A stretch of 36,969 bases of DNA from Tissierellia bacterium (GTDB lineage Bacteria; Bacillota_A; Clostridia; Tissierellales; Peptoniphilaceae): the NCBI GenBank assembly GCA_012513395.1, contig JAAZCH010000109.1:1-36969 (forward strand), in the 5' to 3' direction. This document shows, in pieces, positions 26,454 to 34,168 of the stretch. Numbering within the stretch: the first letter of the stretch is position 1; each line of letters begins with the position of its first letter. Position numbers and translations under genes: made by a program. Below the pieces are notes generated by a model. The model saw only the letters and a list, made by a program, of their open reading frames with translations, had not been told where the DNA came from and searched no databases.

Positions 26454-27722
26454 ATGTTTATAGATGAAACTAAAATAACTGTTACCGCTGGGAATGGTGG
26501 TGATGGTGCTGTTGCATGGAGAAGAGAGAAATTTGAACCCTCAGGAGGACCAGCAGGTGGAGATGGCGGAAACGGTGGATCCATCATTTTAGTGACTTCT
26601 GAAAACATTCATACTTTAATGGACTTTAGGTACAAGAGGATTTACAAAGGGAACAATGGTGAAAATGGAAGAAATAAAAAACAATTTGGAGCAAATGGTG
26701 AAGATATTGTTTTAAAGGTTCCAATTGGTACTCTTGTAAAGGATTCTGTTACTGGAAATGTAATTGTAGATCTTAAAGGGAAAAATCAAGAATTTATTAT
26801 AGCAAAAGGCGGTAGAGGCGGTAAAGGCAATGCTAGATATAAAACACCCACTAGAAGAGCTCCGAAATTTGCTCAACCTGGAAGAAAAGGTGAGTCAAAA
26901 GAAATAATATTAGAGTTAAAACTTTTAGCAGACGTGGGACTAATTGGATTTCCAAATGTTGGAAAGTCCTCGCTTCTTTCTGTGGTTTCAGCAGCAAAAC
27001 CTAAGATATCAAACTATCACTTTACTACCCTAAGTCCAAATCTGGGAGTAGTGAGTTTGGGGCTGGAAAAGAGTTTTGTAATAGCTGATATTCCTGGACT
27101 AATAGAAGGTGCTTCTGAAGGTATAGGATTGGGACATGAATTTTTGAAGCATATTGAAAGAACTGAGTTATTGATACATGTTTTAGATATTTCTGGAATT
27201 GAAGGAAGAGATCCATTAGAAGATTATAAGTTAATCAATAGTGAGCTAGCAAATTATAATAAAAATTTAGAAAATAAAAAACAAATCATATATGCAAACA
27301 AAATGGATCTGCCAGGAGCTGAAGAAAACCTAGAACGTTTAAAAGAAGAGCTGAAAGATGCTGATGTAAAAATATTTAGCGGATCTGTAGTAAAACAAGA
27401 AAACTTGCAAGATCTTCTGTACTATGTATGGGACAAACTTGGCAAAATTGAAAGAAAATATGAAACCTATGATGAAGAACACGTAGAGATTGTTGAACAG
27501 CCTGAAGAAATTCTAATTGAGCAAATTGACAATAACTTCATCGTATCAGGTGACGAAATAGAGAATTTAATATCTTCAATAAACTTTGATGACGATGAAT
27601 CCATTAAATTCTTCCAAAACATGCTTATCAGAAAGGGCGTTATAGAACTCTTAGATGAAGCTGGAATAGAAGAAGGAGACAATGTGTTTATAGGAGATAT
27701 AGAATTTGAATATATTAAATAG
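26454..27722 (+). CDS. obgE: Obg GTPase (ribosome assembly / stress)
   Basis: A 422-residue GTPase with three domains: the glycine-rich Obg fold (1-158; GGDGGNGGS, GKGGRGGKGNARYKT), the G domain (G1 GFPNVGKSS at about 165, DIPGLIEG, NKMDLPG) and the C-terminal OCT domain (about 350-422, ending DNVFIGDIEFEY) found in Gram-positive Obg. Acts in late 50S assembly and is usually essential. AAGGTG lies 6 bases before the ATG. yhbY follows after 8 bases. Confidence 0.97.
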   Translation: MFIDETKITVTAGNGGDGAVAWRREKFEPSGGPAGGDGGNGGSIILVTSENIHTLMDFRYKRIYKGNNGENGRNKKQFGANGEDIVLKVPIGTLVKDSVTGNVIVDLKGKNQEFIIAKGGRGGKGNARYKTPTRRAPKFAQPGRKGESKEIILELKLLADVGLIGFPNVGKSSLLSVVSAAKPKISNYHFTTLSPNLGVVSLGLEKSFVIADIPGLIEGASEGIGLGHEFLKHIERTELLIHVLDISGIEGRDPLEDYKLINSELANYNKNLENKKQIIYANKMDLPGAEENLERLKEELKDADVKIFSGSVVKQENLQDLLYYVWDKLGKIERKYETYDEEHVEIVEQPEEILIEQIDNNFIVSGDEIENLISSINFDDDESIKFFQNMLIRKGVIELLDEAGIEEGDNVFIGDIEFEYIK

Positions 27723-27730
27723 GAGAATTT

Positions 27731-28018
27731 ATGATAACTAGTAAACAAAGATCATATTTAAAAAGTCTTGCAAACAAGTTAAATCCCTCAGTCCAAGTTG
27801 GCAAAGTAGGATTGACTGATGCGATAATAGACGAGTTGGAGATTCAACTTGAACATAAAGAATTAGTAAAAATAAGTGTTTTAGAAAATAGTCCAGTTGA
27901 AGTTGAAGAAATAAGGGATGAAATTCTAGAAAGAACAAAGGCAAATTTTGTGCAAAGTATTGGAAATAAGCTAATTATTTACAGAGAATCAAAAGATCAT
28001 AAGCAAATAGAGTTGTAA
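27731..28018 (+). CDS. yhbY: RNA-binding protein YhbY (CRM domain)
   Basis: A 95-residue CRM-domain protein: TSKQRSYLKSLANKLNPSVQVGK, the GLTDAIIDELEIQLEHKELVKI helix and the ending IGNKLIIYRES, all as in YhbY/YqeI. The family binds pre-50S particles. AGGAGA is 7 bases upstream of the ATG. The obgE-yhbY-nadD-yqeK-rsfS order is conserved in Firmicutes. Confidence 0.93.
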   Translation: MITSKQRSYLKSLANKLNPSVQVGKVGLTDAIIDELEIQLEHKELVKISVLENSPVEVEEIRDEILERTKANFVQSIGNKLIIYRESKDHKQIEL

Positions 28019-28021
28019 GAT

Positions 28022-28624
28022 ATGAAGATAGGCATTATCGGAGGATCCTTTGATCCCATTCACTTCGGTCATTTAATAATGGCTGAACATTTGAGAATAG
28101 AAAAAAAGTTGAATAAAATAATTTTTATTCCTACAGGATATGCTCCTCATAAAAAGTATTTAAATTCAGGGAAAACTCGAATTGAAATGGTAAATATTGC
28201 CATTGAAGATAATGAGCACTTTTTGACCTCTGACATTGAGATTAAAAAGAATAAAACAACCTACACAATAGAAACTCTTAAAGAACTTAAGTCAAAGTAT
28301 CCTAAATGTGATTTTTATTTTATCATAGGGTTGGATAATCTTTATAATTTAGAAACATGGAATGAAGTGGAAAACTTAGGTCAATTAACGAAGTTTTTAG
28401 TATCCCACAGAATATTTAATGAAACTTTAAATAATAAAACTATGGAGGAGAAGTGTTTGGAATTATCTGAAAAATATAACATGAAGATTGAAATTGTGGA
28501 CACTCCGATAATTGAAATTTCTTCATCCAATATCAGAAAACGTGTCAAAGAAGATTTAAGTATAAACTATCTTACGCCGCGGAGGGTAATAGAATATATT
28601 GAAAATAACAGATTATATAAATGA
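28022..28624 (+). CDS. nadD: Nicotinate-nucleotide adenylyltransferase
   Basis: A 200-residue enzyme that adenylates nicotinate mononucleotide to deamido-NAD, a step of NAD synthesis. It has GGSFDPIHFGHL at the N-terminus (nucleotide-binding HxGH equivalent HFGH), FIPTGYAPHKK, and the C-terminal ISSSNIRKR. Length is normal. The ribosome site is weak; it begins 3 bases after yhbY, so coupling is likely. Its end overlaps yqeK by 26 bases. Confidence 0.95.
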   Translation: MKIGIIGGSFDPIHFGHLIMAEHLRIEKKLNKIIFIPTGYAPHKKYLNSGKTRIEMVNIAIEDNEHFLTSDIEIKKNKTTYTIETLKELKSKYPKCDFYFIIGLDNLYNLETWNEVENLGQLTKFLVSHRIFNETLNNKTMEEKCLELSEKYNMKIEIVDTPIIEISSSNIRKRVKEDLSINYLTPRRVIEYIENNRLYK

Positions 28625-29183
28625 TGAAAATCTTCAAACCTTAAAAAATGACATAGGTGAGAAGAGATGTTCCCATTCACTAAATGTAATGGAAGAATGT
28701 AAAAAACTAGCTAATAACTATGGAATTGAAGAAGAAAAAGCAATAATTGCAGGCTTGTATCACGATTGTGGAAAATTCATACAACGAAGTAATGCATATG
28801 AATTTATCGAACAATATAATCTAGTAATTAAAGAAGAATTTTTAAAAAACTATCAACTTCTTCATCCGGCTTTAGGGTATTATGTTGGAAAGATTAAATA
28901 TAATATAAAAGATGAAGAAATAATAAATGCTATATATTATCACACAACTTTAAGACCTGATCCTACACTACTGGACAAGATAGTATATATAGCTGATGCT
29001 ATAGAACCGAGTCGAGATTATGAAGGCGTGGAAGATTTAAGAAAATTAGCATATATTGATTTGGATAGTGCAGTACTATTATCTTTAGAAAATACAATAA
29101 TAGACATAATAAAAAAGAAAAAGTATCTAGGGTTAGACAGTATCATTTCTAGAAATCACTTATTAGAAAAGATTTCGAGATGA
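28599..29183 (+). CDS. yqeK: YqeK-family HD-domain hydrolase (Ap4A hydrolase type)
   Basis: About 194 residues with an HD metal-binding core: the first His in KRCSHSLNV, HD in AGLYHDCGK, H in LLHPALG, H in YHTTLRP and D in YIADAIEPSR. Bacterial YqeK proteins hydrolyse diadenosine tetraphosphate symmetrically to two ADP. A TTG at 28599 is the earliest plausible start; in-frame stops lie at 28587-28592. GGAGGG (28581-28586) is 12 bases away, longer than usual. The start lies inside nadD. Confidence 0.88.
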   Translation: MKITDYINDENLQTLKNDIGEKRCSHSLNVMEECKKLANNYGIEEEKAIIAGLYHDCGKFIQRSNAYEFIEQYNLVIKEEFLKNYQLLHPALGYYVGKIKYNIKDEEIINAIYYHTTLRPDPTLLDKIVYIADAIEPSRDYEGVEDLRKLAYIDLDSAVLLSLENTIIDIIKKKKYLGLDSIISRNHLLEKISR

Positions 29184-29195
29184 ATCGATGTTATT

Positions 29196-29224
29196 TTGAC
29201 ATATTGGTAATTAAACAATATAAT
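29196..29224 (+). promoter_or_regulatory. Consensus promoter of rsfS-ridA
   Basis: Perfect TTGACA (29196-29201), 17 bases and perfect TATAAT (29219-29224). The best promoter in the window; transcription begins near 29231. Confidence 0.9.
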
Positions 29225-29260
29225 TAAACTAATATATTGCTTTACTTCAAGGAGGAAAAT

Positions 29261-29608
29261 TTGGAGAAAATTAATGAACAAGTAGAAATAATTCTTAATG
29301 CAATAGATGATAAGGGTGGTCAGGAAACTGTGACCCTTGATGTTGGAGAGCAAACTAGTATAGCTGATTATTTTGTGATAACATCAGGCAGTTCATCCAC
29401 ACAAGTATCAGCAATTGCAGATGAAGTTGAAAAACAAATGGATTTAAAGGGTTACGAGAGAATTAACCGCTCAGGTTATTCTAGTGCGAGATGGGTATTA
29501 TTAGATTATGGGAATGTCATAGTTCATGTATTTCACAAAGAAGAAAGACAATACTATGATTTAGAAAGATTATGGGAATCAGTAGAAAATATTAAGGAGG
29601 ACAATTGA
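29261..29608 (+). CDS. rsfS: Ribosomal silencing factor RsfS
   Basis: A 115-residue RsfS/Iojap protein that binds L14 and blocks subunit joining when nutrients are low. Features: TSIADYFVITSGSSSTQVSAIADEVE, GYSSARWVLLDYGNVIVHVFHKEERQYYDLERLW. The TTG at 29261 has AAGGAGG (29249-29255) 5 bases upstream; an earlier TTG at 29237 would put that site inside the gene. It usually follows yqeK in one operon, but here it also has its own consensus promoter. Confidence 0.93.
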   Translation: MEKINEQVEIILNAIDDKGGQETVTLDVGEQTSIADYFVITSGSSSTQVSAIADEVEKQMDLKGYERINRSGYSSARWVLLDYGNVIVHVFHKEERQYYDLERLWESVENIKEDN

Positions 29609-29982
29609 TGAAAGTTTTACACACAGACAAAGCACCTGCAGCAGTAGGACCATATTCACAAGCGATTAAAGTAGGAGATTTAATTTTTACATCAGGACAA
29701 TTAGCATTAGATCCAGAAACAGGTGATTTAATTAATCACGATATCGAAGCAGCTACTAGAAGAAGTTTAGATAATGTAAAAGCAATTCTAGTTGAGGCAG
29801 GATCAAGCTTAGATAAAGTTGTTAAGTCAACGATTTTTTTAAGTGATATGGAAAACTTTGGAAAAGTGAATGAAATATATTCTGAATACTTTTCAGAACA
29901 TAAACCAGCTAGATCTTGTGTCGAAGTTGCAAGATTGCCAAAAGATGCTTTAATTGAAATAGAAGTTGTAGCATTAGCTTAA
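29608..29982 (+). CDS. ridA: RidA family enamine/imine deaminase
   Basis: A 124-residue YjgF/RidA protein that hydrolyses reactive enamine and imine products of PLP enzymes to keto acids and ammonia. Key residues: GPYSQA (Y16, S17), the catalytic Arg102 (PARSCVEVARLP) and Glu118 near the end. The ATG at 29608 overlaps the rsfS stop by one base (TGATG), with GGAGG upstream. Intact and of standard size. Confidence 0.93.
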   Translation: MKVLHTDKAPAAVGPYSQAIKVGDLIFTSGQLALDPETGDLINHDIEAATRRSLDNVKAILVEAGSSLDKVVKSTIFLSDMENFGKVNEIYSEYFSEHKPARSCVEVARLPKDALIEIEVVALA

Positions 29983-29983
29983 A

Positions 29984-30025
29984 TTTAAATAGAGCAATCA
30001 ATATAAATTGGTTGCTCTATTTAAA
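29984..30025 (+). terminator. Long hairpin after ridA, probably a terminator
   Basis: A 19-bp stem with one T-G pair (29984-30002 with 30007-30025) and an ATAA loop, beginning one base after the ridA stop. The 3' arm ends in an AT-rich stretch and TTTT follows at 30031-30034, but there is no unbroken T-run directly after the stem, so read-through into comEA is possible. Confidence 0.65.
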
Positions 30026-30047
30026 TAGAATTTTGGGAGTTTTTAAA

Positions 30048-30626
30048 ATGAAGGATAAACAAAAAAGAATACTGCTTATTGTATTATTTTATGCTGGAAT
30101 ATTTGGAATCTTTTTACTAATTAAATATCAAAGATCAGACATAAATTTAAATAATCAAATGGCTTTAACTCAATCGATTGATGTTCCAGAAGAAGCCGAT
30201 AATACTATAGTAGAATCTAAAGATATTTACATTCACATTAGTGGTGAAATACATTATCCTGGTTTAGTGAAGCTAACCCAAGGGCAGAGGCTATTTGAAG
30301 CAATTGAAATCGCTGGTGGCATGACATACCAAGCTGATATTAATCAAATAAATTTATCAGTTGTTCTTAATGATGAAGATAAGATTTATATACCTAAGAA
30401 AGGTGAAAATTCAGACTTTATAACGACTAATAAGACGCCTTTAATTAATATCAATACTTGCTCCAAAGAAGAATTAATGACTCTATCAGGTATAGGAGAA
30501 AAAACTGCTGATAGCATTATGGAATATAGGAGTAAGACGAGATTTGAAAAGATAGAAGATATAAAAAAAATTAACGGAATCGGTGATCAAAAATTCAATA
30601 ATATTAAAGATCAAATTACTATATGA
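30048..30626 (+). CDS. comEA: ComEA-like DNA-binding competence protein
   Basis: A 192-residue protein with an N-terminal membrane anchor (about 6-22), a SLBB domain (about 60-120; IHISGEIHYPGLVKL) and a C-terminal helix-hairpin-helix pair (ININTCSKEELMTLSGIGEKTADSIMEYR... INGIGDQKF). ComEA captures double-stranded DNA outside the membrane and hands it to ComEC. The ATG at 30048 has GGGAG (30035-30039) 8 bases upstream; an earlier TTG at 30012 lies in the hairpin and is rejected. No promoter is evident. comEB is absent and comEC is 20 kb upstream. Confidence 0.9.
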   Translation: MKDKQKRILLIVLFYAGIFGIFLLIKYQRSDINLNNQMALTQSIDVPEEADNTIVESKDIYIHISGEIHYPGLVKLTQGQRLFEAIEIAGGMTYQADINQINLSVVLNDEDKIYIPKKGENSDFITTNKTPLININTCSKEELMTLSGIGEKTADSIMEYRSKTRFEKIEDIKKINGIGDQKFNNIKDQITI

Positions 30627-30637
30627 GGAGAAAATGA

Positions 30638-33028
30638 ATGTTTAACAAGGAATTATTTATTAACACGTACAAATTGTCTTTGAAACTAAATTTTGGAAAG
30701 ACAATTCAAGAAGCTAGCAATTTGGAAAAGTATCATGCATTATCTGAAGCAATTATGAGTAAAATTTCTACTGACTGGAATAACACTAGAAGAGCTTACA
30801 GCCAAAAAAAGCAAGGTTATTATTTTAGTGCAGAATTTTTAGTAGGAAGATCACTGCACAATAATTTAGTAAACTTATTATTAGATAATGATATTAAAGA
30901 AACTTTAGATGAAATTGGAATTACGCTTGATGAATTGGAAGAACAAGAAGAAGACGCTGCACTTGGAAATGGTGGCTTGGGAAGACTAGCAGCTTGCTTT
31001 ATGGAATCTGCTGCAACTATGGATTTGCCTTTGATGGGTTATGGAGTAAGATACTCTGAGGGAATCTTAAAGCAAAGTATTTTAAATGGATTCCAAGTAG
31101 AACATGGTGATAATTGGACAAAAAATGGCGACCCTTGGTCTTTAAGAAAAGAATCAGAGTCCCAAATCGTACAATTCAAAGACATGAAGGTCAAAGCTGT
31201 TCCGTACGATATGCCAATTATTGGATATAAAACCAACAACATAAATACTCTAAGGCTATGGCAAAGTGAAGCAATCCTGGACTTCGATTTTCAAAAATTT
31301 AATGCTTTCAAATATGACGAATCAGTAGAGGCTAAAAATCGCGCTGAAGATATTACGAGAGTACTTTATCCAAACGACGAACAAAGAGTAGGTAAAGTAT
31401 TACGATTAAGACAACAATATTTCTTCTGTTCAGCTTCCATAAAAGATATAATAGCAAAACATTTAGAATTATATGGTAATTTGGAAAACTTTGAAGATTT
31501 AACAAAGATTCAATTAAATGATACTCATCCTGTTATAGCGATTTCTGAATTGATTCGAATATTAGTTGACGAGCATGACTATGAATTTATAAAAGCTATG
31601 AAAATAGCTAAAAGTATATTTTCTTATACTAATCATACAATACTTCAAGAGGCGCTTGAAAAGTGGAATGAAGATATAGTAGAAGATACCAATCCAAGAA
31701 ATCTAGAAATAATAAAAGAAATCGAAAACTATCTTCTTTTAGAGTTAAAAGAAATGAATATTTCAAGAGAAGACATAGAAGAGATGAGGATATTAAAAGA
31801 CGGCCAAGTTAGAATGGCTAATTTAGGAATTTACTTATCTCATACAGTAAATGGGGTTGCACAACTTCATACAAATATTCTAAAAGAAAATGTATTAAAC
31901 AGTTGGTTTAGACATTATCCTGAAAAATTCCAAAATAAAACAAATGGTATAACTCCTAGAAGATGGTTAGTTATGAGCAATCCAGAATTAAGTAGTTATA
32001 TTACTGAATTGTTGGGTCATGACGAATGGATTACAGACCTTCCAAGGCTTAAAGAGTTAGAGCAATTCGTCGATGATGAAGACGTATTGAAAAAATTATT
32101 GGAAATAAAGGGAATTAAAAAGCAACAATTAGCAGATTATATCTATGAAAATGAAGGTATAAAAATTAACCCTAATTCTATTTTTGATATACAAGTTAAA
32201 AGAATTCACGAATACAAAAGACAATTGATGAATGCGCTTCACATTGTTTATTTGTATCAAAGACTTAAAGAAAATCCAAATATTGATATTTTGCCAAGAA
32301 CATTTATTTTTGGCGGAAAAGCTGCTCCAGGATATTTCAGAGCAAAAGCAATCATTAAATTTATTAATGAGATTGCAAGAGTAGTAAACAATGATTTGGA
32401 AATAAAAGACAAAATAAAAGTTGTTTTTGTACAAAATTACAGAGTAAGCTATGCAGAAAAAATATTCCCAGCTGCTGATGTTTCGGAACAAATATCCACA
32501 GCAGGTAAAGAAGCGAGCGGTACTGGAAATATGAAATTCATGCTAAATGCCACTCCTACAATTGGAACATATGATGGAGCAAATGTAGAAATAGTTGAAG
32601 AAGCTGGATTTGAAAATAACTTTATTTTTGGGGCTAGAGTAGAGGAAATTAATCGTATAAAATCTTCATATTCACCTATGGAAATATATCTAAACGATAG
32701 AGAAATTAGAACTGCAGTGGATACTTTAATGAACGGAATATTCAAAGATGAAGACACTTTTATGCTTCTTGACATATTCAATGGATTATTAAGAGAAGAC
32801 GGTTCTAGATCAGATAGATATTTTGTATTGAAAGATATGCGAGACTATATCGATGCACAAAATGAAGTTGACAGAGTATATAGGGATAGAAAAGAATGGG
32901 CTAAAAAATGTCTATACAATTTGGCAAATTCTGGAAAGTTTTCTTCGGACAGAACGATTGGAGACTACGCAAAGGATATTTGGGAAATTGAACCAAATAA
33001 AATTGAAGCGAATCAAAACGATTTTTAA
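30638..33028 (+). CDS. glgP: Glycogen/starch/maltodextrin phosphorylase
   Basis: A 796-residue GT35 phosphorylase that releases glucose-1-phosphate from alpha-1,4-glucans. Typical blocks: NTRRAYSQKKQGYYFSAEFLVGR, DAALGNGGLGRLAACF, GYGVRYSEG, TNGITPRRW, RIHEYKRQLMN and the PLP site EASGTGNMKFMLN with the PLP lysine at about Lys633. The length is normal for the family. GGAG lies about 8 bases before the ATG at 30638. It follows comEA by 11 bases, an unusual partner. No glgA, glgB, glgC or malQ is seen in this window. Confidence 0.95.
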   Translation: MFNKELFINTYKLSLKLNFGKTIQEASNLEKYHALSEAIMSKISTDWNNTRRAYSQKKQGYYFSAEFLVGRSLHNNLVNLLLDNDIKETLDEIGITLDELEEQEEDAALGNGGLGRLAACFMESAATMDLPLMGYGVRYSEGILKQSILNGFQVEHGDNWTKNGDPWSLRKESESQIVQFKDMKVKAVPYDMPIIGYKTNNINTLRLWQSEAILDFDFQKFNAFKYDESVEAKNRAEDITRVLYPNDEQRVGKVLRLRQQYFFCSASIKDIIAKHLELYGNLENFEDLTKIQLNDTHPVIAISELIRILVDEHDYEFIKAMKIAKSIFSYTNHTILQEALEKWNEDIVEDTNPRNLEIIKEIENYLLLELKEMNISREDIEEMRILKDGQVRMANLGIYLSHTVNGVAQLHTNILKENVLNSWFRHYPEKFQNKTNGITPRRWLVMSNPELSSYITELLGHDEWITDLPRLKELEQFVDDEDVLKKLLEIKGIKKQQLADYIYENEGIKINPNSIFDIQVKRIHEYKRQLMNALHIVYLYQRLKENPNIDILPRTFIFGGKAAPGYFRAKAIIKFINEIARVVNNDLEIKDKIKVVFVQNYRVSYAEKIFPAADVSEQISTAGKEASGTGNMKFMLNATPTIGTYDGANVEIVEEAGFENNFIFGARVEEINRIKSSYSPMEIYLNDREIRTAVDTLMNGIFKDEDTFMLLDIFNGLLREDGSRSDRYFVLKDMRDYIDAQNEVDRVYRDRKEWAKKCLYNLANSGKFSSDRTIGDYAKDIWEIEPNKIEANQNDF

Positions 33029-33037
33029 TTTCAAAGG

Positions 33038-33080
33038 AGCATCTCTATATGTAAAATAGGGATGCTTTTTTTTATTTTTT
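33038..33080 (+). terminator. Rho-independent terminator after glgP
   Basis: AGCATCTCTAT (33038-33048) pairs with ATAGGGATGCT (33056-33066) with one T-G pair and a 7-base loop, followed by TTTTTTTT (33066-33073) and more T-rich sequence. Confidence 0.9.
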
Positions 33081-33115
33081 AAATAATTTATATATTTTTA
33101 ATTTTATTATTAATG

Positions 33116-33124
33116 TGATACAAT
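33116..33124 (+). promoter_or_regulatory. Extended -10 promoter of trpS-valS
   Basis: TGATACAAT (33116-33124) is a TGn-extended -10. The -35 region (TTTTAA, 33096-33101) is weak. The expected transcript start (near 33131) leaves a leader of about 20 bases before trpS. Confidence 0.6.
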
Positions 33125-33151
33125 CTATGAATAGCAAAGGAGAGATTAATT

Positions 33152-34141
33152 GTGAAAGACAGAATTTTTAGTGGAATCCAGAATTCAGGGCATTTAACAA
33201 TAGGAAATTATTTAGGAGCACTTAGCAATTTTACAAAACAACAAGAGAAATTTGAGTGTTATTATTGTATTGTTGATATGCATGCACTGACTTCCGGAGT
33301 TAATAAAGAAGAACTAAGAAATTATGCGTTGGAAGTGTTGTCTTTATACTTGGCTTCAGGTTTAGACTACGAGAAGTCAACAATATTTTTCCAATCCCAT
33401 GTATCAGCACATGCTGAATTACAATGGATATTAAATTCAATTACACCACTTGGACAACTAAGTAGAATGACTCAATATAAATCGAAATCAGAACAACACG
33501 CTGATAATCTTTATGCTGGTCTACTGAATTATCCTATTTTGATGGCTGCAGATATTATTTTATACGATGCGAAATATGTTCCAGTTGGAGATGATCAAAG
33601 GCAACATATGGAGCTTACAAGAGATCTTGTAGAAAAATTTAATTATTTATATGGAGATACTTTTGTCGTGCCAGAGATGTTATCAACAGATACTGGTTCG
33701 AGAATAATGAGTTTACAAAACCCTGCTGCTAAAATGAGTAAATCAGACCCAGACGAACTTGGATATATTTCTATGCTTGATAATCCCAAATTAATTGAGA
33801 AAAAAATTAAAAGGGCAGTTACAGATTCTTTGAATCATTTTGATTACAATGACGATCAACTTGGACTTAGAAACTTAATAGAAATATATACATCTTTTAC
33901 AGGAGATAGTGTCGAAGAGGTAGTAAATAGATATAGAGATAGCGGTTACGGTAAATTTAAGTCAGACTTAGCTTCAGTTGTGGCAGATATGTTGAAACCT
34001 ATTCAAGATTCTTTCAATATATATATTTCTGACAAAGGAGAATTGGAACGAATTTATAGAGATGGGGCGAAACGAGCAAGAGAAGTAGCTGATAAAAAAC
34101 TAGCTGAAGTTTTTGAGAAAATAGGATTTATAGCAAAATAA
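33152..34141 (+). CDS. trpS: Tryptophanyl-tRNA synthetase
   Basis: A 329-residue class Ic synthetase. FSGIQNSGHLTIGNYLGA holds the HxGN signature, DMHALTSG and PVGDDQRQHMELTRD form the Trp/ATP pocket, and AAKMSKSDPDE is the KMSKS loop. Length is standard. A GTG start at 33152 has GGAGAG upstream. It heads a two-gene unit with valS. No T-box can fit between the promoter and the start. Confidence 0.96.
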   Translation: MKDRIFSGIQNSGHLTIGNYLGALSNFTKQQEKFECYYCIVDMHALTSGVNKEELRNYALEVLSLYLASGLDYEKSTIFFQSHVSAHAELQWILNSITPLGQLSRMTQYKSKSEQHADNLYAGLLNYPILMAADIILYDAKYVPVGDDQRQHMELTRDLVEKFNYLYGDTFVVPEMLSTDTGSRIMSLQNPAAKMSKSDPDELGYISMLDNPKLIEKKIKRAVTDSLNHFDYNDDQLGLRNLIEIYTSFTGDSVEEVVNRYRDSGYGKFKSDLASVVADMLKPIQDSFNIYISDKGELERIYRDGAKRAREVADKKLAEVFEKIGFIAK

Positions 34142-34157
34142 ACTATATTTAGTTTAT
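34138..34157 (+). repeat. Hairpin at the trpS stop, next to the valS ribosome site
   Basis: A perfect 8-bp inverted repeat, ATAAACTA (34138-34145) and TAGTTTAT (34150-34157), with a 4-base loop. It includes the trpS TAA and ends directly before the GAGGAGGA ribosome site of valS. No T-run follows. Confidence 0.6.
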
Positions 34158-34168
34158 GAGGAGGATAT

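Noticed and set aside
32129..32781. Two minus-strand open frames of 110-120 codons inside glgP.
   Set aside because: Antisense to conserved glgP coding sequence, no initiation signals, no recognisable product.
33028..33152. Possible T-box or tryptophan-responsive leader before trpS.
   Set aside because: The space is filled by the glgP terminator and an extended -10 promoter; no T-box sequence such as the conserved TGG-containing bulge is seen.
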